From Lacticaseibacillus suibinensis (GTDB lineage: Bacteria; Bacillota; Bacilli; Lactobacillales; Lactobacillaceae), in the NCBI RefSeq assembly GCF_003946175.1, contig NZ_RHOK01000014.1, positions 1 to 64,000 on the forward strand: a DNA stretch of 64,000 nucleotides, written 5' to 3'. The translations under genes and the position numbers were made by a program. Below the pieces are notes generated by a model. It had not been told where the DNA came from and did not search any database. It was given only the letters and a program-made list of their open reading frames with translations. Below, piece after piece: positions 1 through 8,383 of the stretch. The first letter of the stretch is position 1. Each line of letters opens with the position of its first letter.

Positions 1-417
1 TCAAGCAGTCCAATCCGCACTGAACCATCGTCCCAGACGTATTCTGAACTATCTTCGCCCATGCGATTACTACCGATGCATGGCGTAACAGCCTAGACCA
101 CTATCAAGAATTCGTTATCATCGTTGCACTTGACTTGAAAATTGAGGAACTGTTTTTTATCGCCTTTTCAATTGTGCAAAGCCAAACAAGCAAAGCTGGT
201 ATTTCGGGATTTATTAATTGTGATATAGAATACGATGAAAATTATTTGCATTTATTAAATGCTGTGTGTTATTTTAGACCTAGTTTCATACCACCGTTTC
301 CCAGTTTCCGTTTTTATACATCAGGGGAAATGTTTGGCGAATAGTCTTGCTTTGCGCTGGGAAAAGGGTGACAATCGTTCACTGGGGGAACGTCATCATT
401 TTTTGGGAGTGTTTACG
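1..417. other. Left-edge stretch without a convincing gene
   Basis: No convincing complete gene is seen here. Bases 120-330 are clearly richer in A+T than the rest of the window. On the minus strand a frame is open from position 62 (ATG at 62-60) to the left edge and would encode MGEDSSEYVWDDGSVRIGLL. It has no ribosome site and the frame upstream closes after about 11 codons. It may be the start of a gene lying outside the window or the remnant of one. A plus-strand 69-codon frame at 135-344 resembles nothing recognisable and is left out. Confidence 0.4.
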
Positions 418-936
418 ATGAAACGCAAGGATATTACTGGCCAAAAATTTGGCCGCTTAACGGTGATGCGCTATGAAGGCGCCGCCAAAAATGGCAATGC
501 CACCTGGCTTTGTCAGTGTGATTGTGGGCAGCGGACCATTGTTGATGGTTACCGGCTTCGTAAAGGGGCCACGACCAGTTGCGGTTGCTACCGGCGGGAA
601 GTGATGCGCGAAGCGATTCGCAAAAACCCGAAGACCGCAGCCAAAATTGGCCAAAAGAATCAATTTGCCGCCACGGAAGGCGTCAATTTGAATGCGACCT
701 TGACGGTGCGCTCGACCAATCAAAGCGGCGTCACTGGCGTCAGCTTTGATCAGCAGTCTGGCAAATGGAATGCGCGTCTGTTCTTCAAGGGCCAACTGGT
801 GCTGAACCGGACGTACTGTTCTTTCGGTGAGGCGGTCACAGCGCGCCAGCGGGCGGAACGGCAATACTTAATGCCGCTGCTGAAACGGGTGCAAACGCCG
901 GAAGCAATATCTTTGATGGAGTTGTTGGAAGCGTAA
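418..936 (+). CDS. AP2-like DNA-binding protein with N-terminal Cys cluster
   Basis: A protein of 172 residues. The N-terminal part has the pattern ITGQKFGRLTV, then CQCDCG and SCGC about 26 residues later, a probable zinc-binding cysteine cluster often found in phage and lactobacillus proteins. The C-terminal part (about residues 100-150) has the AP2/ERF-like pattern SGVTGVSFD...GKWNARL...F...FGEAVTARQRAE. Such proteins are known as DNA-binding or homing-endonuclease-related proteins, but no HNH catalytic motif is visible. ATG 418 was chosen because GGGAGTG lies 7 bases upstream; the frame stays open upstream to about 259 without a better site. The gene stands alone and ends in a terminator. 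Its target is unknown. Confidence 0.7.
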   Translation: MKRKDITGQKFGRLTVMRYEGAAKNGNATWLCQCDCGQRTIVDGYRLRKGATTSCGCYRREVMREAIRKNPKTAAKIGQKNQFAATEGVNLNATLTVRSTNQSGVTGVSFDQQSGKWNARLFFKGQLVLNRTYCSFGEAVTARQRAERQYLMPLLKRVQTPEAISLMELLEA

Positions 937-941
937 GTCTC

Positions 942-970
942 AGCCTGATGGTTCATCAGGCTTTTTTTTT
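942..970 (+). terminator. Rho-independent terminator after the AP2-like gene
   Basis: A perfect 9-bp stem, AGCCTGATG with CATCAGGCT, closes a 3-base loop and is followed by a run of T. Confidence 0.9.
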
Positions 971-1032
971 ACGGCAAAAATCTGTACAATAGCAACAAAA
1001 TCATGGCCAGTGGTGGCCAAGGAGGCAGTAAG

Positions 1033-1638
1033 GTGAAACACTCTAGTCGCACCATCAGTTTGATGGGGATCTTCGGGGCCTTGATTATTTTGCAGGCGTA
1101 CATTCCCATGGTGGGTTACATTCGCATTTTTCCCGCGTGGCCGGCGATTTCGACCATTCATTTGACGGTTATCTTGGGTGGGGTCTTGCTCGGCATCCCA
1201 GGCGGTGCCGGGCTTGGGCTCTTGTGGGGTGTGATTAGCTTGATCAAAGCCTACACGTCAGCCACCGACCCGATGACGTTGTTGCTGTTTCAAAATCCAA
1301 TTATCGCGATTGTACCGCGGGTGATGGTGGGGATCGTCGCGGCAGCGGTGTTTAATCTGCTTGCGCCTAAGGTCAAAACCGGGTTGGGGGCAACGGTCAA
1401 ACTCGTCGCCGCTGGTATTCTCGGGGCGCTCACCAACACTGGACTCGTGATTGGGTTCACCTGGATCTTTTTCGCCAGCCGGGCGACACAGGTGGTGGCC
1501 GGCGCCGACTCCGCCAACTTAGGCTTACTACTGATGGCAGCCTTTGGCATCAATGCCATTGCGGAAGCCGCAATGGCCGGCATCGTTACGCCAATCCTAG
1601 GGCGGGTCCTGCTCGCCGTGCAAGCGCGCAGAAGATAA
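1033..1638 (+). CDS. ECF transporter substrate-binding (S) component, PanT/HmpT-like
   Basis: A very hydrophobic protein of 201 residues with about six membrane segments. The pattern IHLTVILGGVLLGIPGGAGLGLLWG followed by PIIAIVPRVMVGIVAA is typical of S components that capture a vitamin for the shared EcfAA'T module. The sequence most resembles the pantothenate/hydroxymethylpyrimidine branch; the exact ligand is inferred and uncertain. No ATPase or EcfT gene is adjacent, as expected for a group II system with a shared energising module encoded elsewhere. GTG 1033 is preferred because GGAGG at 1021-1025 lies 7 bases upstream. A TACAAT at 985-990 may be its -10 element. Confidence 0.8.
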   Translation: MKHSSRTISLMGIFGALIILQAYIPMVGYIRIFPAWPAISTIHLTVILGGVLLGIPGGAGLGLLWGVISLIKAYTSATDPMTLLLFQNPIIAIVPRVMVGIVAAAVFNLLAPKVKTGLGATVKLVAAGILGALTNTGLVIGFTWIFFASRATQVVAGADSANLGLLLMAAFGINAIAEAAMAGIVTPILGRVLLAVQARRR

Positions 1639-1641
1639 AAC

Positions 1642-1675
1642 AAGCCCCTGAATCGCTGGGATTCAGGGGCTTTGT
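1642..1675. terminator. Bidirectional terminator between convergent genes
   Basis: Arms AAGCCCCTGAAT (1642-1653) and ATTCAGGGGCTT (1661-1672) pair perfectly. The site lies between the ECF gene and the convergent lipoprotein gene. Confidence 0.85.
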
Positions 1676-1682
1676 TGGACCA

Positions 1683-2312
1683 TCAATCGAGTTTGGCGAT
1701 GGCTTTTTGTAAGGATTTCGTTTCGGCGGTGACCGTTTCGAGGTTAGCCGACACGATTTCAGCTTGTTGACTCAAGGAACTGGTGTATTGCATCAGGCGG
1801 GTCAACGCTGCTTCTACCGCCTTGTGATCACTGGGGTCATTGCTGACGGTTTTGAAAAAGGTCGTCTCGGCAGTGGTCAGCTCGTCGTAGTAGGTGACGA
1901 AGGTTTTATGATCCAGATGAGCGAGCTTCAAGCTGTTCAATGCATCCGACAGCCGCTGCTGCGGAAGCTTGCTACCTTGCGCGTTGATCTTGGTCAGCGT
2001 GGTGTTAGCTTGCTCGATTTTATTTTGGCTGGCTTCGAGCTCCTTGTAAGTCGCTTCGCGCTTACTGATGAGCGCCGCCACTGGGCCTTCACTGCTGAAG
2101 TCTTGATTGGGATCCTTGTTATAGGCGGCTTCGAACGTGGATGGAAAAGCGCCAGCATCGGCATCCAGCTCGTTCATCAAAGTCGTCTTCTTGCTGACCT
2201 GAGTCAAAATGGTTTGGGCCGCATCGTTCAATTGTGTTTTTTGGTCAAATACCGCCGTTGAGCACCCTGCTAACAGCAGTAGCCCAGCAATGACCAAGCC
2301 AATTTTTTTCAT
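1683..2312 (-). CDS. YkyA-family cell-wall-binding lipoprotein
   Basis: A protein of 209 residues with a lipoprotein signal peptide: MKKIGLVIAGLLLLAGC has the lipobox LLAGC, so Cys17 should be lipidated and the protein anchored outside the membrane. The mature part is rich in Lys, Glu, Gln and Ala with heptad-like spacing and is predicted to be mostly helical or coiled coil, matching the YkyA family of putative wall-binding lipoproteins. ATG 2312 was chosen because it begins directly before the signal peptide and follows AAGGGGGG; the frame extends 20 codons upstream without support. The function of the family is poorly defined. Confidence 0.8.
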   Translation of the reverse strand: MKKIGLVIAGLLLLAGCSTAVFDQKTQLNDAAQTILTQVSKKTTLMNELDADAGAFPSTFEAAYNKDPNQDFSSEGPVAALISKREATYKELEASQNKIEQANTTLTKINAQGSKLPQQRLSDALNSLKLAHLDHKTFVTYYDELTTAETTFFKTVSNDPSDHKAVEAALTRLMQYTSSLSQQAEIVSANLETVTAETKSLQKAIAKLD

Positions 2313-2379
2313 CGCATGCGCCCCCCTTATCTTCCTATATCCTAGCCGATTAAGCCCCAGAATGCTAGTCATTGAGAGA

Positions 2380-2500
2380 AAGGCAGCGGAGTAAGGCCGC
2401 CTTTAGCCGGATGAGTGGCTTTTCTGCCGTATGTTAGCCTGTATGCGCTACGGGCTGATCAAGCGCCACCAGCCACTTCCTCACGCCAGCGCCACTTGAG
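2380..2500. repeat. Dispersed palindromic element, copy A
   Basis: The left end AAGGCAGCGGAG...GGCCGCCTTTAGCC matches the ends of the elements at 20.5 and 47.8 kb. A block at about 2424-2477, with ATGTTAGCCTGTATGCG, GATCAAGCG and CAGCCAC in order, aligns with 47832-47886. An inverted repeat AGTGGCT (2414-2420) / AGCCACT (2471-2477) frames the block. No coding sequence is seen. Confidence 0.6.
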
Positions 2501-2502
2501 TC

Positions 2503-2511
2503 TGCTACAAT
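2503..2511 (+). promoter_or_regulatory. Extended -10 promoter for the 2529 gene
   Basis: TGCTACAAT is an extended -10 element (TGn then TACAAT) about 17 bases upstream of the ATG at 2529. No good -35 is seen, as is common with extended -10 promoters. Confidence 0.5.
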
Positions 2512-2528
2512 AGGCATGAGGTGATTTT

Positions 2529-3020
2529 ATGGATGATCAAACACTGCTAGAATTAGCGGCTTTGACCCTGCAAGGGCGCGCCGACCATGGCCAGGCTTAT
2601 TTGGCTGAGCAATTGCGGATTCCCGTGGCGCAAGTTTACGCTGGCGATGCCGCGTTGACGACGCACCAGCGGGAGAAATTACGTTATTTATTCACCGACT
2701 ATGAGTGGATGCTGGCGCAAAAGATGACCTTAAGTGAAGACGGGGGCCGGCCGGCATGGCGCTTCCAGGCGGCTAAAGCGACCATCGCGACCGCTTGGTT
2801 GCAAGCGCCGGAAGTCGAAACCGAGTTGAAGAAAACCACTTTGGCGAGTGGGCAAACCGAGGCGCACTTACAAATTCGCCTTGATTATGGTAGCCATGGT
2901 CTCGCCGATATTCTGGACTTCGTGGTGCCCAATCCTGAACTGAAACAACTACAAACCAAGCAACTGACGCTGCTGGAATTTGCCCAAAAGCAGCTGCCAG
3001 CGCCGCAAACGGAGGACTAG
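2529..3020 (+). CDS. Hypothetical protein upstream of a glucosaminidase
   Basis: A soluble protein of 163 residues without signal peptide or membrane segment; I do not recognise a family. The first 60 residues are helical and mildly helix-turn-helix-like (LAEQLRIPVAQVYAGD); the rest is mixed. The start has GAGGTG 6-7 bases upstream. The stop lies 1 base before the ATG of the glucosaminidase gene, whose ribosome site is inside this gene, so the two are almost certainly translated from one message. This hints at a role linked to wall turnover, but that is inference from context only. Confidence 0.65.
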   Translation: MDDQTLLELAALTLQGRADHGQAYLAEQLRIPVAQVYAGDAALTTHQREKLRYLFTDYEWMLAQKMTLSEDGGRPAWRFQAAKATIATAWLQAPEVETELKKTTLASGQTEAHLQIRLDYGSHGLADILDFVVPNPELKQLQTKQLTLLEFAQKQLPAPQTED

Positions 3021-3021
3021 T

Positions 3022-3615
3022 ATGCCAAAACGCCGCAAGAAGCATTTGCCAGCAATGATTACAGGAATATTGGCGGTGTTTTTCGTGGCGGTTGGCGTGG
3101 TGGCTTGTCATCGTTTGACCTTGACCGAAACTCCGAGCAAGCCTGCAGTTGATGAGCACCGCGTCTTCATTAAACGCATCGCGCCTTATGCGCAGGAGAT
3201 GCAGCGCCAGTATTCCGTCATGGCCAGCATTACCTTGGCCCAGGCCATTTTGGAATCCGACTGGGGCCAATCGACACTGGCCAGCGACTACCATAACTTG
3301 TTTGGGGTCAAAGGCACTGATCCAAACACCAGTCGTGAGTTAGCCACGAAAGAATATGTGAATGGTAAGTGGATTACCGTGAAAGCTCGGTTTCGGGTCT
3401 ACGCGAATGACGAGGCCTCCATTAAAGACCATGCCTTGCTCCTAGTGTATGGCACGAAATGGAATGCCCATTTGTATGATCCGGTGCGCCAAGCCACTGA
3501 TTACCAGACAGCCGCCAAGGCGCTGCAAACTGCAGGTTATGCCACGGATCCCACCTATGCCAACAAATTGATTCAGATTATTGAGACTTATAATTTGACG
3601 CAATATGACCAATAA
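3022..3615 (+). CDS. Membrane-anchored GH73 N-acetylglucosaminidase
   Basis: A protein of 197 residues. A basic N-terminus (MPKRRKKH) precedes one membrane segment (about residues 10-31), so the enzyme should face outward and stay anchored. The rest is one GH73 glucosaminidase domain: SITLAQAILESDWGQS carries the catalytic glutamate, followed by YHNLFGVKG and later AGYATDPTYANKLIQIIE, all standard for the family. It would cut the glycan strand of peptidoglycan. No wall-binding repeats are attached, unlike large autolysins. ATG 3022 follows ACGGAGGAC and is translationally linked to the preceding gene. Confidence 0.9.
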   Translation: MPKRRKKHLPAMITGILAVFFVAVGVVACHRLTLTETPSKPAVDEHRVFIKRIAPYAQEMQRQYSVMASITLAQAILESDWGQSTLASDYHNLFGVKGTDPNTSRELATKEYVNGKWITVKARFRVYANDEASIKDHALLLVYGTKWNAHLYDPVRQATDYQTAAKALQTAGYATDPTYANKLIQIIETYNLTQYDQ

Positions 3616-3661
3616 CGAATAATCCGCACATTTTTGACCGAAAATAACGTTTCACTTGAGC

Positions 3662-3688
3662 AAACCCGAATAATCGGGTTTTTATTTT
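3662..3688 (+). terminator. Terminator after the glucosaminidase gene
   Basis: AAACCCGA (3662-3669) pairs with TCGGGTTT (3674-3681) and is followed by a T-rich tract. Confidence 0.85.
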
Positions 3689-3765
3689 GTCCGCGTTTAT
3701 ACCGGTCCATGCCTAACGTAAGCCTTTCACGGTGCGCTTAACCCGCCTTAGGGTCATGCTCATTA

Positions 3766-3830
3766 CCGAACGGAAAATCCACATAATCCCCGGAATTCAA
3801 ATTGTGACTGCCGGGATTTTATGGTAAACT
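3766..3830 (+). promoter_or_regulatory. Promoter of the xpt operon with possible PurBox
   Basis: TTGTGA (3802-3807) and TAAACT (3825-3830) are 17 bases apart and form a good promoter. ATTACCGAACGG (core CCGAAC, 3766-3771) lies about 70 bases upstream of the expected start site, close to the usual position of PurR-bound PurBoxes (core CCGAAC) in lactic acid bacteria. A hairpin AATCCCCGG/CCGGGATT (about 3784-3819) overlaps the promoter. No purine riboswitch was recognised. The PurR assignment is inference. Confidence 0.5.
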
Positions 3831-3868
3831 TTGTGAAACTAAATTGCAGAAAAGGATGGGGAGTAAAC

Positions 3869-4459
3869 GTGAAACTTCTTGAAGACCGAATCAGACAGGA
3901 TGGTCAAGTGTTAGGAGCTGATGTGCTGAAGGTGGACAGCTTCTTGAATCATCAAGTGGATCCGGATTTGATGACAGCGTTGGGCGAGGAATTTTATCGT
4001 CGGTTTCAAGGAGTGCCCATCACGAAGATTTTGACCGTCGAAAGCTCTGGCATTGCGCCGGCGCTGGCGACTGGGATGGCGTTTCACAAGCCAGTGGTCT
4101 TTGCGCGCAAGCACAAGAGTTTGACGCTCAAGGACCATCTGTACACCGCTGAGGTTTATTCCTTCACCAAGAAAACCGCTAATACCATCGCGATTGCGGA
4201 AAAGTTCCTCACCGCCGACGATCATGTGCTGGTGATTGATGACTTCTTGGCTAATGGTCAGGCGGTTGAGGGCTTGCTCGACATTATTCAACAGGCTGGC
4301 GCCACTCTAGAAGGCGTTGGCGTGGTGATCGAGAAGCGATTCCAAAAAGGGCGCAAGTTGCTGGATGACCGGCATATCCACACGGAGGCTTTGGCCAGTA
4401 TCGCCGCCTTTGAAAATGGCCAAGTTGTGTTTAGTCCAGATGAAAAGGAGCAGGCCTAA
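3869..4459 (+). CDS. xpt: Xanthine phosphoribosyltransferase
   Basis: A protein of 196 residues, the usual length for Xpt. It joins xanthine to PRPP to give XMP in the cytoplasm. The PRPP-binding motif VLVIDDFLANGQAVEG (about residues 122-137) is complete, and the family start MKLLEDRI and the segment TVESSGIAPALATG are present. GTG 3869 was chosen because GGGGAG lies upstream and the protein then begins like its relatives. It overlaps pbuX by one base (TAATG), so uptake and salvage of xanthine are coupled. Confidence 0.95.
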   Translation: MKLLEDRIRQDGQVLGADVLKVDSFLNHQVDPDLMTALGEEFYRRFQGVPITKILTVESSGIAPALATGMAFHKPVVFARKHKSLTLKDHLYTAEVYSFTKKTANTIAIAEKFLTADDHVLVIDDFLANGQAVEGLLDIIQQAGATLEGVGVVIEKRFQKGRKLLDDRHIHTEALASIAAFENGQVVFSPDEKEQA

Positions 4460-5796
4460 TGAAGCAGCAAGATGTTTCCGCCCCGAAAGCGGCGGTCCTA
4501 GGCTTGCAGCACCTGCTGGCGATGTATTCAGGGTCAGTGCTGGTGCCGATTCTGATTGGGACGGCGCTGCATTTTTCCAGCGAGCAAATGACTTATCTGG
4601 TCTCCATTGACATTTTCATGTGTGGCCTGGCCACGGCGCTGCAAGTCTTTGCCAACAAATTCTTCGGCATCGGCCTGCCAGTGGTTTTAGGTTGTGCCGT
4701 GCAAGCCGTAACGCCGCTGATTGCCATCGGCCAAAAATTCGACATTCAAACCATGTATGGCGCCATTATCGCCGCCGGGTTGTTTGTCTTTTTGATCAGC
4801 GGGTTGTTCGCCAAATTGCGGCGCCTGTTTCCGCCGCTGGTGACCGGGACCTTGATCACCGTGATTGGCCTGTCCCTGATTCCCGTGGCGTTCCAGAACC
4901 TGGGCGGCGGCAACACCGCCGCTAAGGATTACGGGAGCATGGCCAACTTGGCCGTGGGGGCGTTCACGGTGCTCTTGATTTTGGCCTTTAACGTTTGGGG
5001 CCGCGGTTTCATCCGTTCGATTGCCATTTTGATTGGCATGGTCGGTGGCTCGGTGTTGGCCGGCCTGATGGGAATGATTTCCTTCCAGCCAGTGATTGAA
5101 GCTTCCTGGTTCCATGTGCCGACGCCCTTTTACTTCGGGGTGCCGCACTTTGAATGGAGCTCAATTCTGACGATGATTCTGATTTCACTGGTTTCGATGG
5201 TGGAGTCCACTGGGGTGTTCTTCGCCTTAGGGGATGTTGTTGGCCGCAAAATCGAAAGCCAAGACCTGAAAAAAGGTTACCGCGCCGAAGGGTTAGCGGT
5301 GTTGTTAGGCGGAATTTTTAATACCTTCCCGTACACCACCTTTTCCCAGAACGTGGGCCTGGTGCAGTTATCTGGCATCAAAACCCGCAAGCCCGTGATG
5401 TTCTCTGCATTGTTTTTGGTGCTGTTGGGGCTGCTGCCGAAGATTGGTGCCCTAGCGACCATTATTCCTAACCCTGTGTTAGGCGGGGCGATGCTGGTGA
5501 TGTTCGGCATGGTGGCGGTGCAAGGTATTCGCATGCTGCAGCAAGTCGATTTCCACAATGATAAGAACCTGCTGGTCTCGGCGATTTCGATTGGCTTAGG
5601 CCTGGGCGTGACGGTTCAACCAGATATCGTGCAATTCTTGCCGAAAACCTTGCAGCTACTGTTCTCGTCAGGTATTTTGCTGGCTAGCATCTCGGCGGTG
5701 GGATTGAACCTGTTGTTTAACGCCAAAAAGCCGCAACCAGAATTAGATGAACAAGATGGACTGAATGAAACCGATCAGAAAGAAGGCAGGCCGTGA
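4459..5796 (+). CDS. pbuX: Xanthine permease, NCS2 family
   Basis: A protein of 445 residues with about 12-14 membrane segments that imports xanthine by proton symport. It has the NCS2 features: LGLQHLLAMYSGSVLVPILIG at the N-terminus, VLGCAVQAVTPLIAIG, VESTGVFFALGDVVGR with the central glutamate, and NTFPYTTFSQNVGLVQLSG. The C-terminal tail is short and acidic. It directly follows xpt, the classical pairing, and overlaps the next gene by four bases. Confidence 0.95.
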   Translation: MKQQDVSAPKAAVLGLQHLLAMYSGSVLVPILIGTALHFSSEQMTYLVSIDIFMCGLATALQVFANKFFGIGLPVVLGCAVQAVTPLIAIGQKFDIQTMYGAIIAAGLFVFLISGLFAKLRRLFPPLVTGTLITVIGLSLIPVAFQNLGGGNTAAKDYGSMANLAVGAFTVLLILAFNVWGRGFIRSIAILIGMVGGSVLAGLMGMISFQPVIEASWFHVPTPFYFGVPHFEWSSILTMILISLVSMVESTGVFFALGDVVGRKIESQDLKKGYRAEGLAVLLGGIFNTFPYTTFSQNVGLVQLSGIKTRKPVMFSALFLVLLGLLPKIGALATIIPNPVLGGAMLVMFGMVAVQGIRMLQQVDFHNDKNLLVSAISIGLGLGVTVQPDIVQFLPKTLQLLFSSGILLASISAVGLNLLFNAKKPQPELDEQDGLNETDQKEGRP

Positions 5797-6917
5797 CTGC
5801 ATTTATCGAACCTGGTGCCGGGGTCGGCATCATTGGCGGGGGGCCGCTGGGTTACGCCCTCGCCCAAACGGCAAAAAATCTGGGGATGCACGCCATTGTG
5901 CTGGCGCCCAGTGAAGATGATATTGCACTGACCGCAGCGGATATGCCGCTGGTGGGTGCCGCGGATGACGCTGACGCCTTGGCGCGGCTGGCCTCGGTGT
6001 CCACCATCGTGACTTACGCGAATGAAAACGTGGATGGGGATGCCTTGGCCGAGTTGACCACGAAGACGCAATTGCCGTCGGGCACGGATATTTTAACGGT
6101 GACTCAGGACCGTTATTTGGAAATGGTGTTCCTGGACGATCAGAACATCAATATCTTGCCTTACGCGCAGGTCGTGGGTACTAATGACATCAGCAAGGCG
6201 ATTGAAAGTGTCGGCTTCCCGGCAATTTTGAAACCCATTCAAAAAGATATGGGCGCTGATCAACAGTTGCTGTTGAACGGTCCCGAAGATGTGGCTAATG
6301 CGCAGCAGCTCTTGCAGCAGCGGCCGTACGTGCTGGAAGCCTGGCTGGCGCATCCCGTCGAGTTTGCCGTTGCTGCGGCCAAAAGCGGCGACACGGTGCA
6401 GGTCATGCCACCGGTGCAAACGGTGGTCGATGGCCGCAGCTTGCAGGCGGCGTTTGTGCCCACCACAGCTGGCCCAGAAGTGACGCAGGAGCTGATCCGC
6501 GTGACCAAGCTGATTGCGGAGCATCTGGATTACATCGGGGCGTTTGGCGTGGAATTCTTTATGACTGAAAGTCAAAGCCTCTACGTGAAGCGGATTTATC
6601 CGGCGCCACAAGTCAACACCGCGGTGCTTGCCACCACGGCCGGCATCAGTCCGGTCGAAATGCATCTACGGGCGCTGCTCGGCTGGCCACTGCCGGTAGT
6701 GTCGCTGCTGCGGCCAGGGTTCCTGGTGCCGCTGGCGACGACGCAAAAGGCGGCGGCGATGACCCAGGTGCAGATCAAACCCGATTGGCACTTTGAGTTC
6801 TATCCGGTGGGCAGCGCTCAGCTCGGCGCCATGACCATTTTCCACCCGGCAGCCGAAGCGGTAGCAGCCTTGAACGCGACTGACCATTTTCACTTGTCAC
6901 TGAATAAGGAGGAGTAA
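5793..6917 (+). CDS. PurK-like ATP-grasp protein with degraded active site
   Basis: A protein of 374 residues with the PurK layout: a Rossmann-like start ([21 protein letters not shown]), the segment [11 protein letters not shown], an ATP-grasp region and a PurK-type C-terminus ending in [14 protein letters not shown]. PurK makes N5-carboxyaminoimidazole ribonucleotide. Motifs that are nearly invariant are changed: the ATP loop GYDGKGQ is replaced by KDMGADQQ, and the NE-APRPHNSG block by [11 protein letters not shown]. Catalysis is therefore doubtful. The frame is intact and starts with GTG overlapping the pbuX stop. No purE is adjacent. It could be a regulatory or altered ATP-grasp protein. 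Confidence 0.75.
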   Translation: MTAFIEPGAGVGIIGGGPLGYALAQTAKNLGMHAIVLAPSEDDIALTAADMPLVGAADDADALARLASVSTIVTYANENVDGDALAELTTKTQLPSGTDILTVTQDRYLEMVFLDDQNINILPYAQVVGTNDISKAIESVGFPAILKPIQKDMGADQQLLLNGPEDVANAQQLLQQRPYVLEAWLAHPVEFAVAAAKSGDTVQVMPPVQTVVDGRSLQAAFVPTTAGPEVTQELIRVTKLIAEHLDYIGAFGVEFFMTESQSLYVKRIYPAPQVNTAVLATTAGISPVEMHLRALLGWPLPVVSLLRPGFLVPLATTQKAAAMTQVQIKPDWHFEFYPVGSAQLGAMTIFHPAAEAVAALNATDHFHLSLNKEE

Positions 6918-6918
6918 C

Positions 6919-8217
6919 ATGATCGACCGTTATAGCCGGCCAGCAATGGCGCAAGTGTGGACCGAAGAGAACCGTTACCGCAATTGGCTGGAAGTCGAAA
7001 TTCTGGCGGCCGAAGCCTGGGCCCAGCTGGGGGAAATCCCTGCCGCTGACGTCAAAGCCTTGCGGGCCAATGCCAAATTTGATGTGAATCGCATTCACGA
7101 AATTGAAGCGGTGACGCGCCATGATGTGGTGGCCTTCACCCGCAATGTGTCAGAATCTCTCGGCCCCGAGAAAAAATGGGTGCACTTTGGCCTCACCAGT
7201 ACCGATGTCGTGGACACGGCGCAAGGCGCGGTGTTGAAACAAGCCGATGAAATCTTGCGTGCCGACATCCAAGCTTTGACCGATTTGATCGGCCAGCGCG
7301 CCAAAGAATTCAAGCACACCGTGATGATGGGCCGCACCCACGGCGTCCATGCCGAACCCACGACTTTTGGGCTCGTGCTGGCCACCTGGTACTCCGAAAT
7401 GAAGCGCAATGCCAAGCGCTTTGACGATGCCGCGGCAGATGTGGAAGCGGGCAAGATTTCCGGCGCGGTAGGCACTTTTGCCAACACCCCGCCAGCGGTT
7501 GAAGCCTACGTTTGCGAACACCTCGGCATCCGCGCCCAGGAAATCTCCACCCAGGTCTTGCCGCGGGACTTGCACGCGCATTACATCCAAACCCTGGGCC
7601 TGATTGCCACCTCCTTGGAACGCTTTGCCCTAGAAATTCGGCATTTGCAGCGTACCGAAGTCCATGAGGTGGAAGAACACTTCAACGCCGGCCAAAAAGG
7701 CAGCTCCGCCATGCCGCACAAGCGCAACCCCATCAGCTCTGAAAACGTCACAGGTTTGGCCCGGATTATCCGCGGCTATGCCACCCCAGCTTTGGAAGAT
7801 GTGCCGCTTTGGCATGAACGCGACATCTCACACAGCTCTGCAGAGCGCGTGATGCTGCCAGATGCTACCGGTTTGCTGGATTACATCCTGCATCGCTTCA
7901 CCAATATTTTGGCTAACCTGGACGTCTTCCCAGACACCATGAAAGCTAACATGCAAAAAACGCATGGCCTGATTTACAGCCAGCGCGTGATGCTCAAGCT
8001 AATTGAAACCGGCATGAGCCGGGAACAAGCCTATGACCTCGTGCAGCCTAAAACCGCGCAGGCCTGGGACGAACACCGCGACTTCCGCACCTTACTGGAA
8101 GCTGACCCGGCCGTCACGGACCGCCTCAGCGCGGCCGCCTTGGACGACGCCTTTGACTACCATTACCACCTGAAGCACGTCGATGAAATCTTCGACCGCA
8201 TCGGCTTGGGCGACTAA
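6919..8217 (+). CDS. purB: Adenylosuccinate lyase
   Basis: A protein of 432 residues, normal for bacterial PurB. It acts twice in purine synthesis: it splits SAICAR to AICAR and adenylosuccinate to AMP, releasing fumarate. The family signature [11 protein letters not shown] (about residue 262) is intact, as are [14 protein letters not shown] and [18 protein letters not shown] precedes the ATG. It is the last gene of the xpt-pbuX-purK-like-purB operon and ends in a strong terminator. Confidence 0.97.
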   Translation: MIDRYSRPAMAQVWTEENRYRNWLEVEILAAEAWAQLGEIPAADVKALRANAKFDVNRIHEIEAVTRHDVVAFTRNVSESLGPEKKWVHFGLTSTDVVDTAQGAVLKQADEILRADIQALTDLIGQRAKEFKHTVMMGRTHGVHAEPTTFGLVLATWYSEMKRNAKRFDDAAADVEAGKISGAVGTFANTPPAVEAYVCEHLGIRAQEISTQVLPRDLHAHYIQTLGLIATSLERFALEIRHLQRTEVHEVEEHFNAGQKGSSAMPHKRNPISSENVTGLARIIRGYATPALEDVPLWHERDISHSSAERVMLPDATGLLDYILHRFTNILANLDVFPDTMKANMQKTHGLIYSQRVMLKLIETGMSREQAYDLVQPKTAQAWDEHRDFRTLLEADPAVTDRLSAAALDDAFDYHYHLKHVDEIFDRIGLGD

Positions 8218-8226
8218 ACCCTGAAT

Positions 8227-8271
8227 AATCGGCAACTGTTCTCTCACAAGCGAGTGCCGTTGCCGATTTTT
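8227..8271 (+). terminator. Terminator of the purine operon
   Basis: AATCGGCAAC (8227-8236) pairs perfectly with GTTGCCGATT (8259-8268) and is followed by T residues. Confidence 0.9.
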
Positions 8272-8383
8272 GATTCTTAAAAACGGTTGGCGAAATTTAG
8301 GAGGAAGATTGAAAAAGCTCCCGGAACCGTGAGATTTCGCCCAAAATCGTTGAGCTGAATCCCTGCAGGTTAACACCACGGTA

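Noticed and set aside
135-344. 69-codon plus-strand frame
   Set aside because: No ribosome site or recognisable pattern; A+T-rich non-coding look.
259-417. Upstream extension of the AP2-like protein
   Set aside because: The added residues do not resemble the family and ATG 418 has a good ribosome site.
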